Of a stretch of 64,000 nucleotides of DNA, positions 48,680 to 61,600 are shown piece after piece. The stretch spans positions 1 to 64,000 of the forward strand of contig NW_026961102.1 of NCBI RefSeq assembly GCF_021018805.1, read 5' to 3'. The stretch is from Prinia subflava. Lineage: Eukaryota > Chordata > Aves > Passeriformes > Cisticolidae. The notes under the pieces are model-generated. The model was not told the origin of the DNA. It worked only from the letters and a program-made list of their open reading frames with translations, and made no database searches. The translations under genes were made by a program, and so were the position numbers. Within the stretch, counting starts at the first letter, position 1; each line of letters opens with the position of its first letter.

Positions 48680-51600
48680 GTGAAGTATATTTTGTACCAG
48701 TTGGTGTATTCCTCGTCTGCAGAGCAAGTGCAAAGGTTTTAGGATCTAAATTGCTTGTTTTCCATGGAAGAGCTATGTAGAACACTATGCTTTGCTGTTG
48801 CTGTGTTGGTTTTCTAAAGACACAAGCCCTGTTTGTTCCCTGTGTTTTCAGCAAGCAGAGAAGCTGCTGCAGACACTTTCTTGTCCCTTTTCCACAAGTG
48901 AAGTATATTTTGTGCCAGTTGGTGTGTTCCTCCTCTGCAGAGCAAGAGCAAAGGTTTTAGGATCTAAATTGCTTGTTTTCCATGGAAGAGCTATGTAGAA
49001 CACTATGCTTTGCTGTTGCTGTGTTGGTTTTCTCAAGACACAAGTCCTGTTGGTTGTCTGTGTTTGCAGCAAGCAGAGAAGCTGCTGCAGACACTTTCTT
49101 GCCCCTTTTCCACAAGTGAAGTATATTTTGTACCAGTTGGTGTATTCCTCGTCTGCAGAGCAAGAGCAAAGGTTTTAGGATCTAAATTACTTGATTTCCA
49201 TGGAAGAGCTCTGTAGAACACTATGCTTTGCTGTTGCTGTGTCGGTTTTCTAAAGAAACAAACCCTGTTTGTTCTCTGTACTTGCAGCGAGCAGAGAAGC
49301 TCTTGAAGACACGTACCTGCTTTCTCCACTACTGACGTATATTTTGTACCAGTTGGTGTATTCCTCGTCTGGAGAGCAGGAGCAAAGGTTTTAGGACCTA
49401 AATTGCTTGATTTCCTTGGAAGAGATATGTAGAACACTGTGCTTTGCTGTTACTGTGTTGGTTTTCTCAAGACAGAAGTCCTGTTGGTTGTCTGTGTTTG
49501 CAGCAAGCAGAGAAGCTGCTGCAGACACTTTCTTGCCCCTTTTCCACAAGTGAAGTATATTTTGTACCCGTTGGTGTATTCCTCGTCTGCAGAGCAAGAT
49601 CAAAGGTTTTAGGATCTAAATTGCTTGTTTTCCATGGAAGAGCTATGTAGAACACTATGCTTTGCTGTTGCTGTGTTGGTTTTCTAAAGAAACAAACCCT
49701 GTTTGTTCTCTGTACTTGCAGCGAGCAGAGAAGCTCTTGAAGACACGTACCTGCTTTCTCCACTACTGACGTATATTTTGTACCAGTTGGTGTACTCCTC
49801 GTCTGGAGAGCAGGAGCAAAGGTTTTAGGACCTAAATTGCTTGATTTCCTTGGAAGAGATATGTAGAACACTGTGCTTCGCTGTTACTGTGTTGGTTTTC
49901 TCAAGACACAAGTCCTGTTGGTTGTCTGTGTTTGCAGCAAGCAGAGAAGCTGCTGCAGACACTTTCTTGCTCCTTTTCCACTAGTGAAGTATATTTTGTA
50001 CCAGTCGGTGTATTCCTCGTCTGCAGAGCAAGATCAAAGGTTTTAGGATCTAAATTGCTTGTTTTCCATGGAAGAGCTATTAAGAACACTATGCTTTGCT
50101 GTTGCTGTGTTGGTTTTCTCAAGACACAAGTCCTGTTGGTTGTCTGTGTTTGCAGCAAGCAGAGAAGCTGCTGCAGACACTTTCTTGCCCCTTTTCCACA
50201 AGTGAAGTATATTTTGTACCAGTTGGTGTATTCCTCGTCTGCAGAGCAAGTGCAAAGGTTTTAGGATCTAAATTGCTTGTTTTCCATGGAAGAGCTCTGT
50301 AGAACACTATGCTTTGCTGTTGCTGTGTTGGTTTTCTAAAGACACAAGTCCTGTTGGTTGTCTGTGTTTGCAGCAAGCAGAGAAGCTGCTGCAGACACTT
50401 TCTTGCCCCTTTTCCACAAGTGAAGTATATTTTGTGCCAGTTGGTGTGTTCCTCCTCTGCAGAGCAAGAGCAAAGGTTTTAGGATCTAAATTGCTTGTTT
50501 TCCATGGAAGAGCTATGTAGAACACTATGCTTTGCTGTTGCTGTGTTGGTTTTCTCAAGACACAAGTCCTGTTGGTTGTCTGTGTTTGCAGCAAGCAGAG
50601 AAGCTGCTGCAGACACTTTCTTGCCCCTTTTCCACAAGTGAAGTATATTTTGTACCAGTTGGTGTATTCCTCGTCTGCAGAGCAAGAGCAAAGGTTTTAG
50701 GATCTAAATTGCTTGTTTTCCATGGAAGAGCTATGTAGAACACTATGCTTTGCTGTTGCTGTGTTGGTTTTCTCAAGACACAAGTCCTGTTGGTTGTCTG
50801 TGTTTGCAGCAAGCAGAGAAGCTGCTGCAGACACTTTCTTGCCCCTTTTCCACAAGTGAAGTATATTTTGTACCAGTTGGTGTATTCCTCGTCTGCAGAG
50901 CAAGAGCAAATATGTTAGGACCTAAATTACTTGATTTCCATGGAAGAGCTCTGTAGAACACTATGCTTTGCTGTTGCTGTGTCGGTTTTCTCAAGAAACA
51001 AACCCTGTTTGTTCTCTGTACTTGCAGCGAGCAGAGAAGCTCTTGAAGACACGTACCTGCTTTCTCCACTACTGACGTATATTTTGTACCAGTTGGTGTA
51101 TTCCTCGTCTGGAGAGCAGGAGCAAAGGTTTTAGGACCTAAATTGCTTGATTTCCTTGGAAGAGATATGTAGAACACTGTGCTTTGCTGTTACTGTGTTG
51201 GTTTTCTCAAGACACAAGTCCTGTTGGTTGTCTGTGTTTGCAGCAAGCAGAGAAGCTGCTGCAGACACTTTCTTGCTCCTTTTCCACTAGTGAAGTATAT
51301 TTTGTACCAGTTGGTGTATTCCTCGTCTGCAGAGCAAGAGCAAAGGTTTTAGGATCTAAATTGCTTGTTTTCCATGGAAGAGCTATTAAGAACACTATGC
51401 TTTGCTGTTGCTGTGTTGGTTTTCTCAAGACACAAGTCCTGTTGGTTGTCTGTGTTTGCAGCAAGCAGAGAAGCTGCTGCAGACACTTTCTTGCCCCTTT
51501 TCCACAAGTGAAGTATATTTTGTACCAGTTGGTGTATTCCTCGTCTGCAGAGCAAGTGCAAAGGTTTTAGGATCTAAATTGCTCGTTTTCCATGGAAGAG

Positions 51601-53994
51601 CTATGTAGAACACTATGCTTTGCTGTTGCTGTGTTGGTTTTCTAAAGACACAAGCCCTGTTTGTTCCCTGTGTTTTCAGCAAGCAGAGAAGCTGCTGCAG
51701 ACACTTTCTTGCCCCTTTTCCACAAGTGAAGTATATTTTGTGCCAGTTGGTGTGTTCCTCCTCTGCAGAGCAAGAGCAAAGGTTTTAGGATCTAAATTGC
51801 TTGTTTTCCATGGAAGAGCTATGTAGAACACTATGCTTTGCTGTTGCTGTGTTGGTTTTCTCAAGACACAAGTCCTGTTGGTTGTCTGTGTTTGCAGCAA
51901 GCAGAGAAGCTGCTGCAGACACTTTCTTGCCCCTTTTCCACAAGTGAAGTATATTTTGTACCAGTTGGTGTATTCCTCGTCTGCAGAGCAAGAGCAAAGA
52001 TTTTAGGATCTAAATTGCTTGTTTTCCATGGAAGAGCTATGTAGAACACTATGCTTTGCTGTTGCTGTGTTGGTTTTCTAAAGACACAAGTCCTGTTGTT
52101 TGTCTGTGTTTGCAGCAAGCAGAGAAGCTGCTGCAGACACTTTCTTGCCCCTTTTCCACAAGTGAAGTATATTTTGTACCAGTTGGTGTATTCCTCGTCT
52201 GCAGAGCAAGAGCAAATATGTTAGGACCTAAATTACTTGATTTCCATGGAAGAGCTCTGTAGAACACTATGCTTTGCTGTTGCTGTGTCTGTTTTCTCAA
52301 GAAACAAACCCTGTTTGTTCTCTGTACTTGCAGCGAGCAGAGAAGCTCTTGAAGACACGTACCTGCTTTCTCCACTACTGACGTATATTTTGTACCAGTT
52401 GGTGTATTCCTCGTCTGGAGAGCAGGAGCAAAGGTTTTAGGACCTAAATTGCTTGATTTCCTTGGAAGAGATATGTAGAACACTGTGCTTTGCTGTTACT
52501 GTGTTGGTTTTCTCAAGACACAAGTCCTGTTGGTTGTCTGTGTTTGCAGCAAGCAGAGAAGCTGCTGCAGACACTTTCTTGCTCCTTTTCCACTAGTGAA
52601 GTATATTTTGTACCAGTTGGTGTATTCCTCGTCTGCAGAGCAAGAGCAAAGGTTTTAGGATCTAAATTGCTTGTTTTCCATGGAAGAGCTATTAAGAACA
52701 CTATGCTTTGCTGTTGCTGTGTTGGTTTTCTCAAGACACAAGTCCTGTTGGTTGTCTGTGTTTGCAGCAAGCAGAGAAGCTGCTGCAGACACTTTCTTGC
52801 CCCTTTTCCACAAGTGAAGTATATTTTGTACCAGTTGGTGTATTCCTCGTCTGCAGAGCAAGTGCAAAGGTTTTAGGATCTAAATTGCTCGTTTTCCATG
52901 GAAGAGCTATGTAGAACACTATGCTTTGCTGTTGCTGTGTTGGTTTTCTAAAGACACAAGCCCTGTTTGTTCCCTGTGTTTTCAGCAAGCAGAGAAGCTG
53001 CTGCAGACACTTTCTTGCCCCTTTTCCACAAGTGAAGTATATTTTGTGCCAGTTGGTGTGTTCCTCCTCTGCAGAGCAAGAGCAAAGGTTTTAGGATCTA
53101 AATTGCTTGTTTTCCATGGAAGAGCTATGTAGAACACTATGCTTTGCTGTTGCTGTGTTGGTTTTCTCAAGACACAAGTCCTGTTGGTTGTCTGTGTTTG
53201 CAGCAAGCAGAGAAGCTGCTGCAGACACTTTCTTGCCCCTTTTCCACAAGTGAAGTATATTTTGTACCAGTTGGTGTATTCCTCGTCTGCAGAGCAAGAG
53301 CAAAGGTTTTAGGATCTAAATTGCTTGTTTTCCATGGAAGAGCTCTGTAGAACACTATGCTTTGCTGTTGCTGTGTTGGTTTTCTCAAGACACAAGTCCT
53401 GTTGGTTGTCTGTGTTTGCAGCAAGCAGAGAAGCTGCTGCAGACACTTTCTTGCCCCTTTTCCACAAGTGAAGTATATTTTGTACCAGTTGGTGTATTCC
53501 TCGTCTGCAGAGCAAGAGCAAATATGTTAGGACCTAAATTACTTGATTTCCATGGAAGAGCTCTGTAGAACACTATGCTTTGCTGTTGCTGTGTCGGTTT
53601 TCTCAAGAAACAAACCCTGTTTGTTCTCTGTACTTGCAGCGAGCAGAGAAGCTCTTGAAGACACGTACCTGCTTTCTCCACTACTGACGTATATTTTGTA
53701 CCAGTTGGTGTATTCCTCGTCTGGAGAGCAGGAGCAAAGGTTTTAGGACCTAAATTGCTTGATTTCCTTGGAAGAGATATGTAGAACACTGTGCTTTGCT
53801 GTTACTGTGTTGGTTTTCTCAAGACACAAGTCCTGTTGGTTGTCTGTGTTTGCAGCAAGCAGAGAAGCTGCTGCAGACACTTTCTTGCCCCTTTTCCACA
53901 AGTGAAGTATATTTTGTACCAGTTGGTGTATTCCTCGTCTGCAGAGCAAGAGCAAAGGTTTTAGGATCTAAATTGCTTGTTTTCCATGGAAGAG
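48680..53994. repeat. Long near-identical block, 46-mer offset (10008 bp), copy 1
   Basis: From about 48680 to 53994 the sequence matches 58688-64000 at offsets of 10008 and then 10006 bp. B spacings 5, 2, 6, 6, 6 are the same in both. Shared private marks are gacagaagtcc (49473/59481), ccagtcggtg (50003/60011), gttgtttgtctg (52095/62101) and gtgtctgttttctc (about 52286/62292). The left edge is where ccacaagtg (here) meets ccactagtg (in copy 2). Confidence 0.9.
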
Positions 53995-54445
53995 CTATGT
54001 AGAACACTATGCTTTGCTGTTGCTGTGTTGGTTTTCTCAAGACACAAGTCCTGTTGGTTGTCTGTGTTTGCAGCAAGCAGAGAAGCTGCTGCAGACACTT
54101 TCTTGCCCCTTTTCCACAAGTGAAGTATATTTTGTACCAGTTGGTGTATTCCTCGTCTGCAGAGCAAGAGCAAATATGTTAGGACCTAAATTACTTGATG
54201 TCCATGGAAGAGCTCTGTAGAACACTATGCTTTGCTGTTGCTGTGTTGGTTTTCTCAAGAAACAAACCCTGTTTGTTCTCTGTACTTGCAGCGAGCAGAG
54301 AAGCTCTTGAAGACACGTACCTGCTTTCTCCACTACTGACGTATATTTTGTACCAGTTGGTGTATTCCTCGTCTGCAGAGCAGGAGCAAAGGTTTTAGGA
54401 CCTAAATTGCTTGATTTCCTTGGAAGAGATATGTAGAACACTGTG

Positions 54446-54664
54446 CTTTGCTGTTACTGTGTTGGTTTTTTTCAAGACACAAGTCCTGTTGGTTGTCTGT
54501 GTTTGCAGCAAGCAGAGAAGCTGCTGCAGACACTTTCTTGCCTTTTTTCCACAAGTGAAGTATATTTTGTACCAGTTGGTGTATTCCTCGTCTGCAGAGC
54601 AAGTGCAAAGGTTTTAGGATCTAAATTGCTCGTTTTCCATGGAAGAGCTCTGTAGAACACTATG
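54446..54664. repeat. D/A mosaic monomer (219 bp)
   Basis: The 5' half is type D with one extra t (ggtttttttcaag) and the tract cttgccttttttccac. The 3' half is an A subclass (gagcaagtgcaaagg, ttgctcgttttcc). It follows a B whose 3' part has ctgcagagcagg. It appears to be a broken B-D-C cassette in which the C unit was removed by exchange with an A monomer. Confidence 0.85.
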
Positions 54665-55318
54665 CTTTGCTGTTGCTGTGTTGGTTTTCTAAAGACACAA
54701 GCCCTGTTTGTTCCCTGTGTTTTCAGCAAGCAGAGAAGCTGCTGCAGACACTTTCTTGCCCCTTTTCCACAAGTGAAGTATATTTTGTGCCAGTTGGTGT
54801 GTTCCTCCTCTGCAGAGCAAGAGCAAAGGTTTTAGGATCTAAATTGCTTGTTTTCCATGGAAGAGCTATGTAGAACACTATGCTTTGCTGTTGCTGTGTT
54901 GGTTTTCTCAAGACACAAGTCCTGTTGGTTGTCTGTGTTTGCAGCAAGCAGAGAAGCTGCTGCAGACACTTTCTTGCCCCTTTTCCACAAGTGAAGTATA
55001 TTTTGTACCAGTTGGTGTATTCCTCGTCTGCAGAGCAAGAGCAAAGGTTTTAGGATCTAAATTGCTTGTTTTCCATGGAAGAGCTATGTAGAACACTATG
55101 CTTTGCTGTTGCTGTGTTGGTTTTCTCAAGACACAAGTCCTGTTGGTTGTCTGTGTTTTCAGCAAGCAGAGAAGCTGCTGCAGACACTTTCTTGCCCCTT
55201 TTCCACAAGTGAAGTATATTTTGTACCAGTTGGTGTATTCCTCGTCTGCAGAGCAAGAGCAAATATGTTAGGATCTAAATTGCTTGTTTTCCATGGAAGA
55301 GCTATGTAGAACACTATG

Positions 55319-55534
55319 CTTTGCTGTTGCTGTGTTGGTTTTCTCAAGACACAAGCCCTGTTTGTTCCCTGTGTTTTCAGCAAGCAGAGAAGCTCTGGAA
55401 GACACGTACCTGCTTTCTCAACTACTGACGTATATTTTGTACCAGTAGGTGTGTTCCTCGTCTGCAAAGCAAGAGCAAAGGTTTTAGGTTCTAAATTGCT
55501 TGTTTTCCATGGAAGAGCTCTGTAGAACACTATG
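55319..55534. repeat. A-B-A mosaic monomer (216 bp)
   Basis: The flanks are type A (acaagccctgtttgttccc and ttttcagcaagcag to the left; ctgcaaagcaagagc and gcttgttttccatgg to the right). The centre is B-like: gctctggaagacacgtacc and caactactgacg, with the 2-bp gap of B. The pattern fits a short gene-conversion tract from B into A of roughly 40-60 bp. Confidence 0.88.
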
Positions 55535-55970
55535 CTTTGCTGTTGCTGTGTTGGTTTTCTCAAGACACAAGCCCTGTTTGTTCCCTGTGTTTTCAGCAAG
55601 CAGAGAAGCTGCTGCAGACATTTTCTTGCCCCTTTTCCACAAGTGAAGTATATTTTGTACCAGTTGGTGTATTCCTCGTCTGCAGAGCAATATCAAAGTT
55701 GTTAGGACTTAAATTGCTTGATTTCATTGGAAGAGCTATTAAGAACACTATGCTTTGCTGTTGCTGTGTTGGTTTTCTAAAGACACAAGCCCTGTTTGTT
55801 CCCTGTGTTTTCAGCAAGCAGAGAAGCTGCTGCAGACACTTTCTTGCCCCTTTTCCACAAGTGAAGTATATTTTGTACCAGTTGGTGTGTTCCTCATCTG
55901 CAGAGCAAGATCAAAGGTGTTAGGACTTAAATTGCTTGATTTCATTGGAAGAGCTATTAAGAACACTATG

Positions 55971-56186
55971 CTTTGCTGTTGCTGTGTTGGTTTTCTCAAG
56001 ACACAAGCCCTGTTTGTTCCCTGTGTTTTCAGCAAGCAGAGAAGCTCTTGAAGACACGTACCTGCTTTCTCCAGTACTGACGTATATTTTGTACCAGTTG
56101 GTGTGTTCCTCCTCTGCAAAGCAAGAGCAAATGTTTTAGGTTCTAAATTGCTTGTTTTCCATGGAAGAGCTATGTAGAACACTATG
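55971..56186. repeat. A-B-A mosaic monomer (216 bp), second copy
   Basis: This unit has the same architecture as the one at 55319: A flanks, and a B-like centre of gctcttgaagacacgtacc and ccagtactgacg. Both share ctgcaaagcaagagc and ttttaggttctaaa, so they probably descend from one conversion event that was later spread by unequal exchange. Confidence 0.86.
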
Positions 56187-58687
56187 CTTTGCTGTTGCTG
56201 TGTTGGTTTTCTCAAGACACAAGTCCTGTTGGTTGTCTGTGTTTGCAGCAAGCAGAGAAGCTGCTGCAGACACTTTCTTGCCCCTTTTCCACAAGTGAAG
56301 TATATTTTGTACCAGTTGGTGTATTCCTCGTTTGCAGAGCAAGAGCAAATATGTTAGGACCTAAATTGCTTGATTTCCATGGAAGAGCTCTGTAGAACAC
56401 TATGCTTTGCTGTTGCTGTGTCGGTTTTCTCAAGAAACAAACCCTGTTTGTTCTCTGTACTTGCAGCGAGCAGAGAAGCTCTTGAAGACACGTACCTGCT
56501 TTCTCCACTACTGACGTATATTTTGTACCAGTTGGTGTATTCCTCGTCTGCAGAGCAAGAGCAAAGGTGTTAGGACCTAAACTGCTTAATTTCCTTGGAA
56601 GAGATATGTAGAACACTATGGTTTTCGGTTGCTGTGTTTGTTTTCTCAAGACACAAGCCCTGTTTGTTCTCTGGGTTTTCAGCAAGCAGAGAAGCTGCTG
56701 CAGACACTTTCTTGCTCCTTTTCCACAAGTGAAGTATATTTTTTACCAGTTGTTGTATTCCGCGTCTGCAGAGCAAGAGCAAAGGTTTTAGGATCTAAAT
56801 TGCTTGTTTTCCATGGAAGAGCTCTGTAGAACACTATGCTTTGCTGTTGCTGTGTTGGTTTCTCAAGACACAAGTCCTGTTGGTTGTCTGTGTTTGCAGC
56901 AAGCAGAGAAGCTGCTGCAGACACTTTCTTGCCCCTTTTCCACAAGTGAAGTATATTTTGTGCCAGTTGGTGTGTTCCTCCTCTGCAGAGCAAGATCAAA
57001 GGTTTTAGGATCTAAATTGCTTGTTTTCCATGGAAGAGCTATGTAGAACACTATGCTTTGCTGTTGCTGTGTTGGTTTTCTCAAGACACAAGTCCTGTTG
57101 GTTGTCTGTGTTTGCAGCAAGCAGAGAAGCTGCTGCAGACACTTTCTTGCCCCTTTTCCACAAGTGAAGTATATTTTGTACCAGTTGGTGTATTCCTCGT
57201 CTGCAGAGCAAGAGCAAAGATTTTAGGATCTAAATTGCTTGTTTTCCATGGAAGAGCTATGTAGAACACTATGCTTTGCTGTTGCTGTGTTGGTTTTCTC
57301 AAGACACAAGTCCTGTTGGTTGTCTGTGTTTGCAGCAAGCAGAGAAGCTGCTGCAGACATTTTCTTGCCCCTTTTCCACAAGTGAAGTATATTTTGTACC
57401 AGTTGGTGTATTCCTCGTCTGCAGAGCAAGTGCAAAGGTTTTAGGATCTAAATTGCTTGTTTTCCATGGAAGAGCTCTGTAGAACACTATGCTTTGCTGT
57501 TGCTGTGTTGGTTTTCTCAAGACACAAGTCCTGTTGGTTGTCTGTGTTTGCAGCAAGCAGAGAAGCTGCTGCAGACACTTTCTTGCCCCTTTTCCACTAG
57601 TGAAGTATATTTTGTGCCAGTTGGTGTGTTCCTCCTCTGCAGAGCAAGATCAAAGGTTTTAGGATCTAAATTGCTTGTTTTCCATGGAAGAGCTATGTAG
57701 AACACTATGCTTTGCTGTTGCTGTGTTGGTTTTCTCAAGACACAAGTCCTGTTGGTTGTCTGTGTTTTCAGCAAGCAGAGAAGCTGCTGCAGACACTTTC
57801 TTGCCCCTTTTCCACAAGTGAAGTATATTTTGTACCAGTTGGTGTATTCCTCGTCTGCAGAGCAAGAGCAAAGGTTTTAGGATCTAAATTGCTTGTTTTC
57901 CATGGAAGAGCTCTGTAGAACACTATGCTTTGCTGTTGCTGTGTTGGTTTTCTCAAGACACAAGTCCTGTTGGTTGTCTGTGTTTGCAGCAAGCAGAGAA
58001 GCTGCTGCAGACACTTTCTTGCCCCTTTTCCACAAGTGAAGTATATTTTGTACCAGTTGGTGTATTCCTCGTCTGCAGAGCAAGAGCAAATATGTTAGGA
58101 CCTAAAATGCTTGTTTTCCATGGAAGAGCTCTGTAGAACACTATGCTTTGCTGTTGCTGTGTCGGTTTTCTCAAGAAACAAACCCTGTTTGTTCTCTGTA
58201 CTTGCAGCGAGCAGAGAAGCTCTTGAAGACACGTACCTGCTTTCTCCACTACTGACGTATATTTTGTACCAGTTGGTGTATTCCTCGTCTGGAGAGCAGG
58301 AGCAAAGGTTTTAGGACCTAAATTGCTTGATTTCCTTGGAAGAGATATGTAGAACACTGTGCTTTGCTGTTACTGTGTTGGTTTTCTCAAGACACAAGTC
58401 CTGTTGGTTGTCTGTGTTTGCAGCAAGCAGAGAAGCTGCTGCAGACACTTTCTTGCTCCTTTTCCACTAGTGAAGTATATTTTGTACCAGTTGGTGTATT
58501 CCTCGTCTGCAGAGCAAGAGCAAAGGTTTTAGGATCTAAATTGCTTGTTTTCCATGGAAGAGCTATGTAGAACACTATGCTTTGCTGTTGCTGTGTTGGT
58601 TTTCTCAAGACACAAGCCCTGTTTGTTCTCTGTGTTTTCAGCAAGCAGAGAAGCTGCTGCAGACACTTTCTTGCCCCTTTTCCACTA

Positions 58688-61600
58688 GTGAAGTATATTT
58701 TGTACCAGTTGGTGTATTCCTCGTCTGCAGAGCAAGTGCAAAGGTTTTAGGATCTAAATTGCTTGTTTTCCATGGAAGAGCTATGTAGAACACTATGCTT
58801 TGCTGTTGCTGTGTTGGTTTTCTAAAGACACAAGCCCTGTTTGTTCCCTGTGTTTTCAGCAAGCAGAGAAGCTGCTGCAGACACTTTCTTGTCCCTTTTC
58901 CACAAGTGAAGTATATTTTGTGCCAGTTGGTGTGTTCCTCCTCTGCAGAGCAAGAGCAAAGGTTTTAGGATCTAAATTGCTTGTTTTCCATGGAAGAGCT
59001 ATGTAGAACACTATGCTTTGCTGTTGCTGTGTTGGTTTTCTCAAGACACAAGTCCTGTTGGTTGTCTGTGTTTGCAGCAAGCAGAGAAGCTGCTGCAGAC
59101 ACTTTCTTGCCCCTTTTCCACAAGTGAAGTATATTTTGTACCAGTTGGTGTATTCCTCGTCTGCAGAGCAAGAGCAAAGGTTTTAGGATCTAAATTACTT
59201 GATTTCCATGGAAGAGCTCTGTAGAACACTATGCTTTGCTGTTGCTGTGTCGGTTTTCTAAAGAAACAAACCCTGTTTGTTCTCTGTACTTGCAGCGAGC
59301 AGAGAAGCTCTTGAAGACACGTACCTGCTTTCTCCACTACTGACGTATATTTTGTACCAGTTGGTGTATTCCTCGTCTGGAGAGCAGGAGCAAAGGTTTT
59401 AGGACCTAAATTGCTTGATTTCCTTGGAAGAGATATGTAGAACACTGTGCTTTGCTGTTACTGTGTTGGTTTTCTCAAGACAGAAGTCCTGTTGGTTGTC
59501 TGTGTTTGCAGCAAGCAGAGAAGCTGCTGCAGACACTTTCTTGCCCCTTTTCCACAAGTGAAGTATATTTTGTACCCGTTGGTGTATTCCTCGTCTGCAG
59601 AGCAAGATCAAAGGTTTTAGGATCTAAATTGCTTGTTTTCCATGGAAGAGCTATGTAGAACACTATGCTTTGCTGTTGCTGTGTTGGTTTTCTAAAGAAA
59701 CAAACCCTGTTTGTTCTCTGTACTTGCAGCGAGCAGAGAAGCTCTTGAAGACACGTACCTGCTTTCTCCACTACTGACGTATATTTTGTACCAGTTGGTG
59801 TACTCCTCGTCTGGAGAGCAGGAGCAAAGGTTTTAGGACCTAAATTGCTTGATTTCCTTGGAAGAGATATGTAGAACACTGTGCTTCGCTGTTACTGTGT
59901 TGGTTTTCTCAAGACACAAGTCCTGTTGGTTGTCTGTGTTTGCAGCAAGCAGAGAAGCTGCTGCAGACACTTTCTTGCTCCTTTTCCACTAGTGAAGTAT
60001 ATTTTGTACCAGTCGGTGTATTCCTCGTCTGCAGAGCAAGATCAAAGGTTTTAGGATCTAAATTGCTTGTTTTCCATGGAAGAGCTATTAAGAACACTAT
60101 GCTTTGCTGTTGCTGTGTTGGTTTTCTCAAGACACAAGTCCTGTTGGTTGTCTGTGTTTGCAGCAAGCAGAGAAGCTGCTGCAGACACTTTCTTGCCCCT
60201 TTTCCACAAGTGAAGTATATTTTGTACCAGTTGGTGTATTCCTCGTCTGCAGAGCAAGTGCAAAGGTTTTAGGATCTAAATTGCTTGTTTTCCATGGAAG
60301 AGCTCTGTAGAACACTATGCTTTGCTGTTGCTGTGTTGGTTTTCTAAAGACACAAGTCCTGTTGGTTGTCTGTGTTTGCAGCAAGCAGAGAAGCTGCTGC
60401 AGACACTTTCTTGCCCCTTTTCCACAAGTGAAGTATATTTTGTGCCAGTTGGTGTGTTCCTCCTCTGCAGAGCAAGAGCAAAGGTTTTAGGATCTAAATT
60501 GCTTGTTTTCCATGGAAGAGCTATGTAGAACACTATGCTTTGCTGTTGCTGTGTTGGTTTTCTCAAGACACAAGTCCTGTTGGTTGTCTGTGTTTGCAGC
60601 AAGCAGAGAAGCTGCTGCAGACACTTTCTTGCCCCTTTTCCACAAGTGAAGTATATTTTGTACCAGTTGGTGTATTCCTCGTCTGCAGAGCAAGAGCAAA
60701 GGTTTTAGGATCTAAATTGCTTGTTTTCCATGGAAGAGCTATGTAGAACACTATGCTTTGCTGTTGCTGTGTTGGTTTTCTCAAGACACAAGTCCTGTTG
60801 GTTGTCTGTGTTTGCAGCAAGCAGAGAAGCTGCTGCAGACACTTTCTTGCCCCTTTTCCACAAGTGAAGTATATTTTGTACCAGTTGGTGTATTCCTCGT
60901 CTGCAGAGCAAGAGCAAATATGTTAGGACCTAAATTACTTGATTTCCATGGAAGAGCTCTGTAGAACACTATGCTTTGCTGTTGCTGTGTCGGTTTTCTC
61001 AAGAAACAAACCCTGTTTGTTCTCTGTACTTGCAGCGAGCAGAGAAGCTCTTGAAGACACGTACCTGCTTTCTCCACTACTGACGTATATTTTGTACCAG
61101 TTGGTGTATTCCTCGTCTGGAGAGCAGGAGCAAAGGTTTTAGGACCTAAATTGCTTGATTTCCTTGGAAGAGATATGTAGAACACTGTGCTTTGCTGTTA
61201 CTGTGTTGGTTTTCTCAAGACACAAGTCCTGTTGGTTGTCTGTGTTTGCAGCAAGCAGAGAAGCTGCTGCAGACACTTTCTTGCTCCTTTTCCACTAGTG
61301 AAGTATATTTTGTACCAGTTGGTGTATTCCTCGTCTGCAGAGCAAGAGCAAAGGTTTTAGGATCTAAATTGCTTGTTTTCCATGGAAGAGCTATTAAGAA
61401 CACTATGCTTTGCTGTTGCTGTGTTGGTTTTCTCAAGACACAAGTCCTGTTGGTTGTCTGTGTTTGCAGCAAGCAGAGAAGCTGCTGCAGACACTTTCTT
61501 GCCCCTTTTCCACAAGTGAAGTATATTTTGTACCAGTTGGTGTATTCCTCGTCTGCAGAGCAAGTGCAAAGGTTTTAGGATCTAAATTGCTCGTTCCATG

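Larger units (their letters stand above)
55101..56838. repeat. Divergent patch of mosaic monomers
   Basis: Eight monomers here carry changes seen nowhere else in the window. The unit at 55101 joins aaatatgttagg to atctaaattgcttgtttt. Units at 55535 and 55753 end ggacttaaattgcttg with tttcattggaagagc. Units at 55319 and 55971 are A-B-A mosaics. The unit at 56405 is a B whose 3' end is D-like (aaactgcttaatttcc), followed by the C unit at 56621. The C unit itself has private changes such as attttttaccag and ccgcgtctg. Confidence 0.88.
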
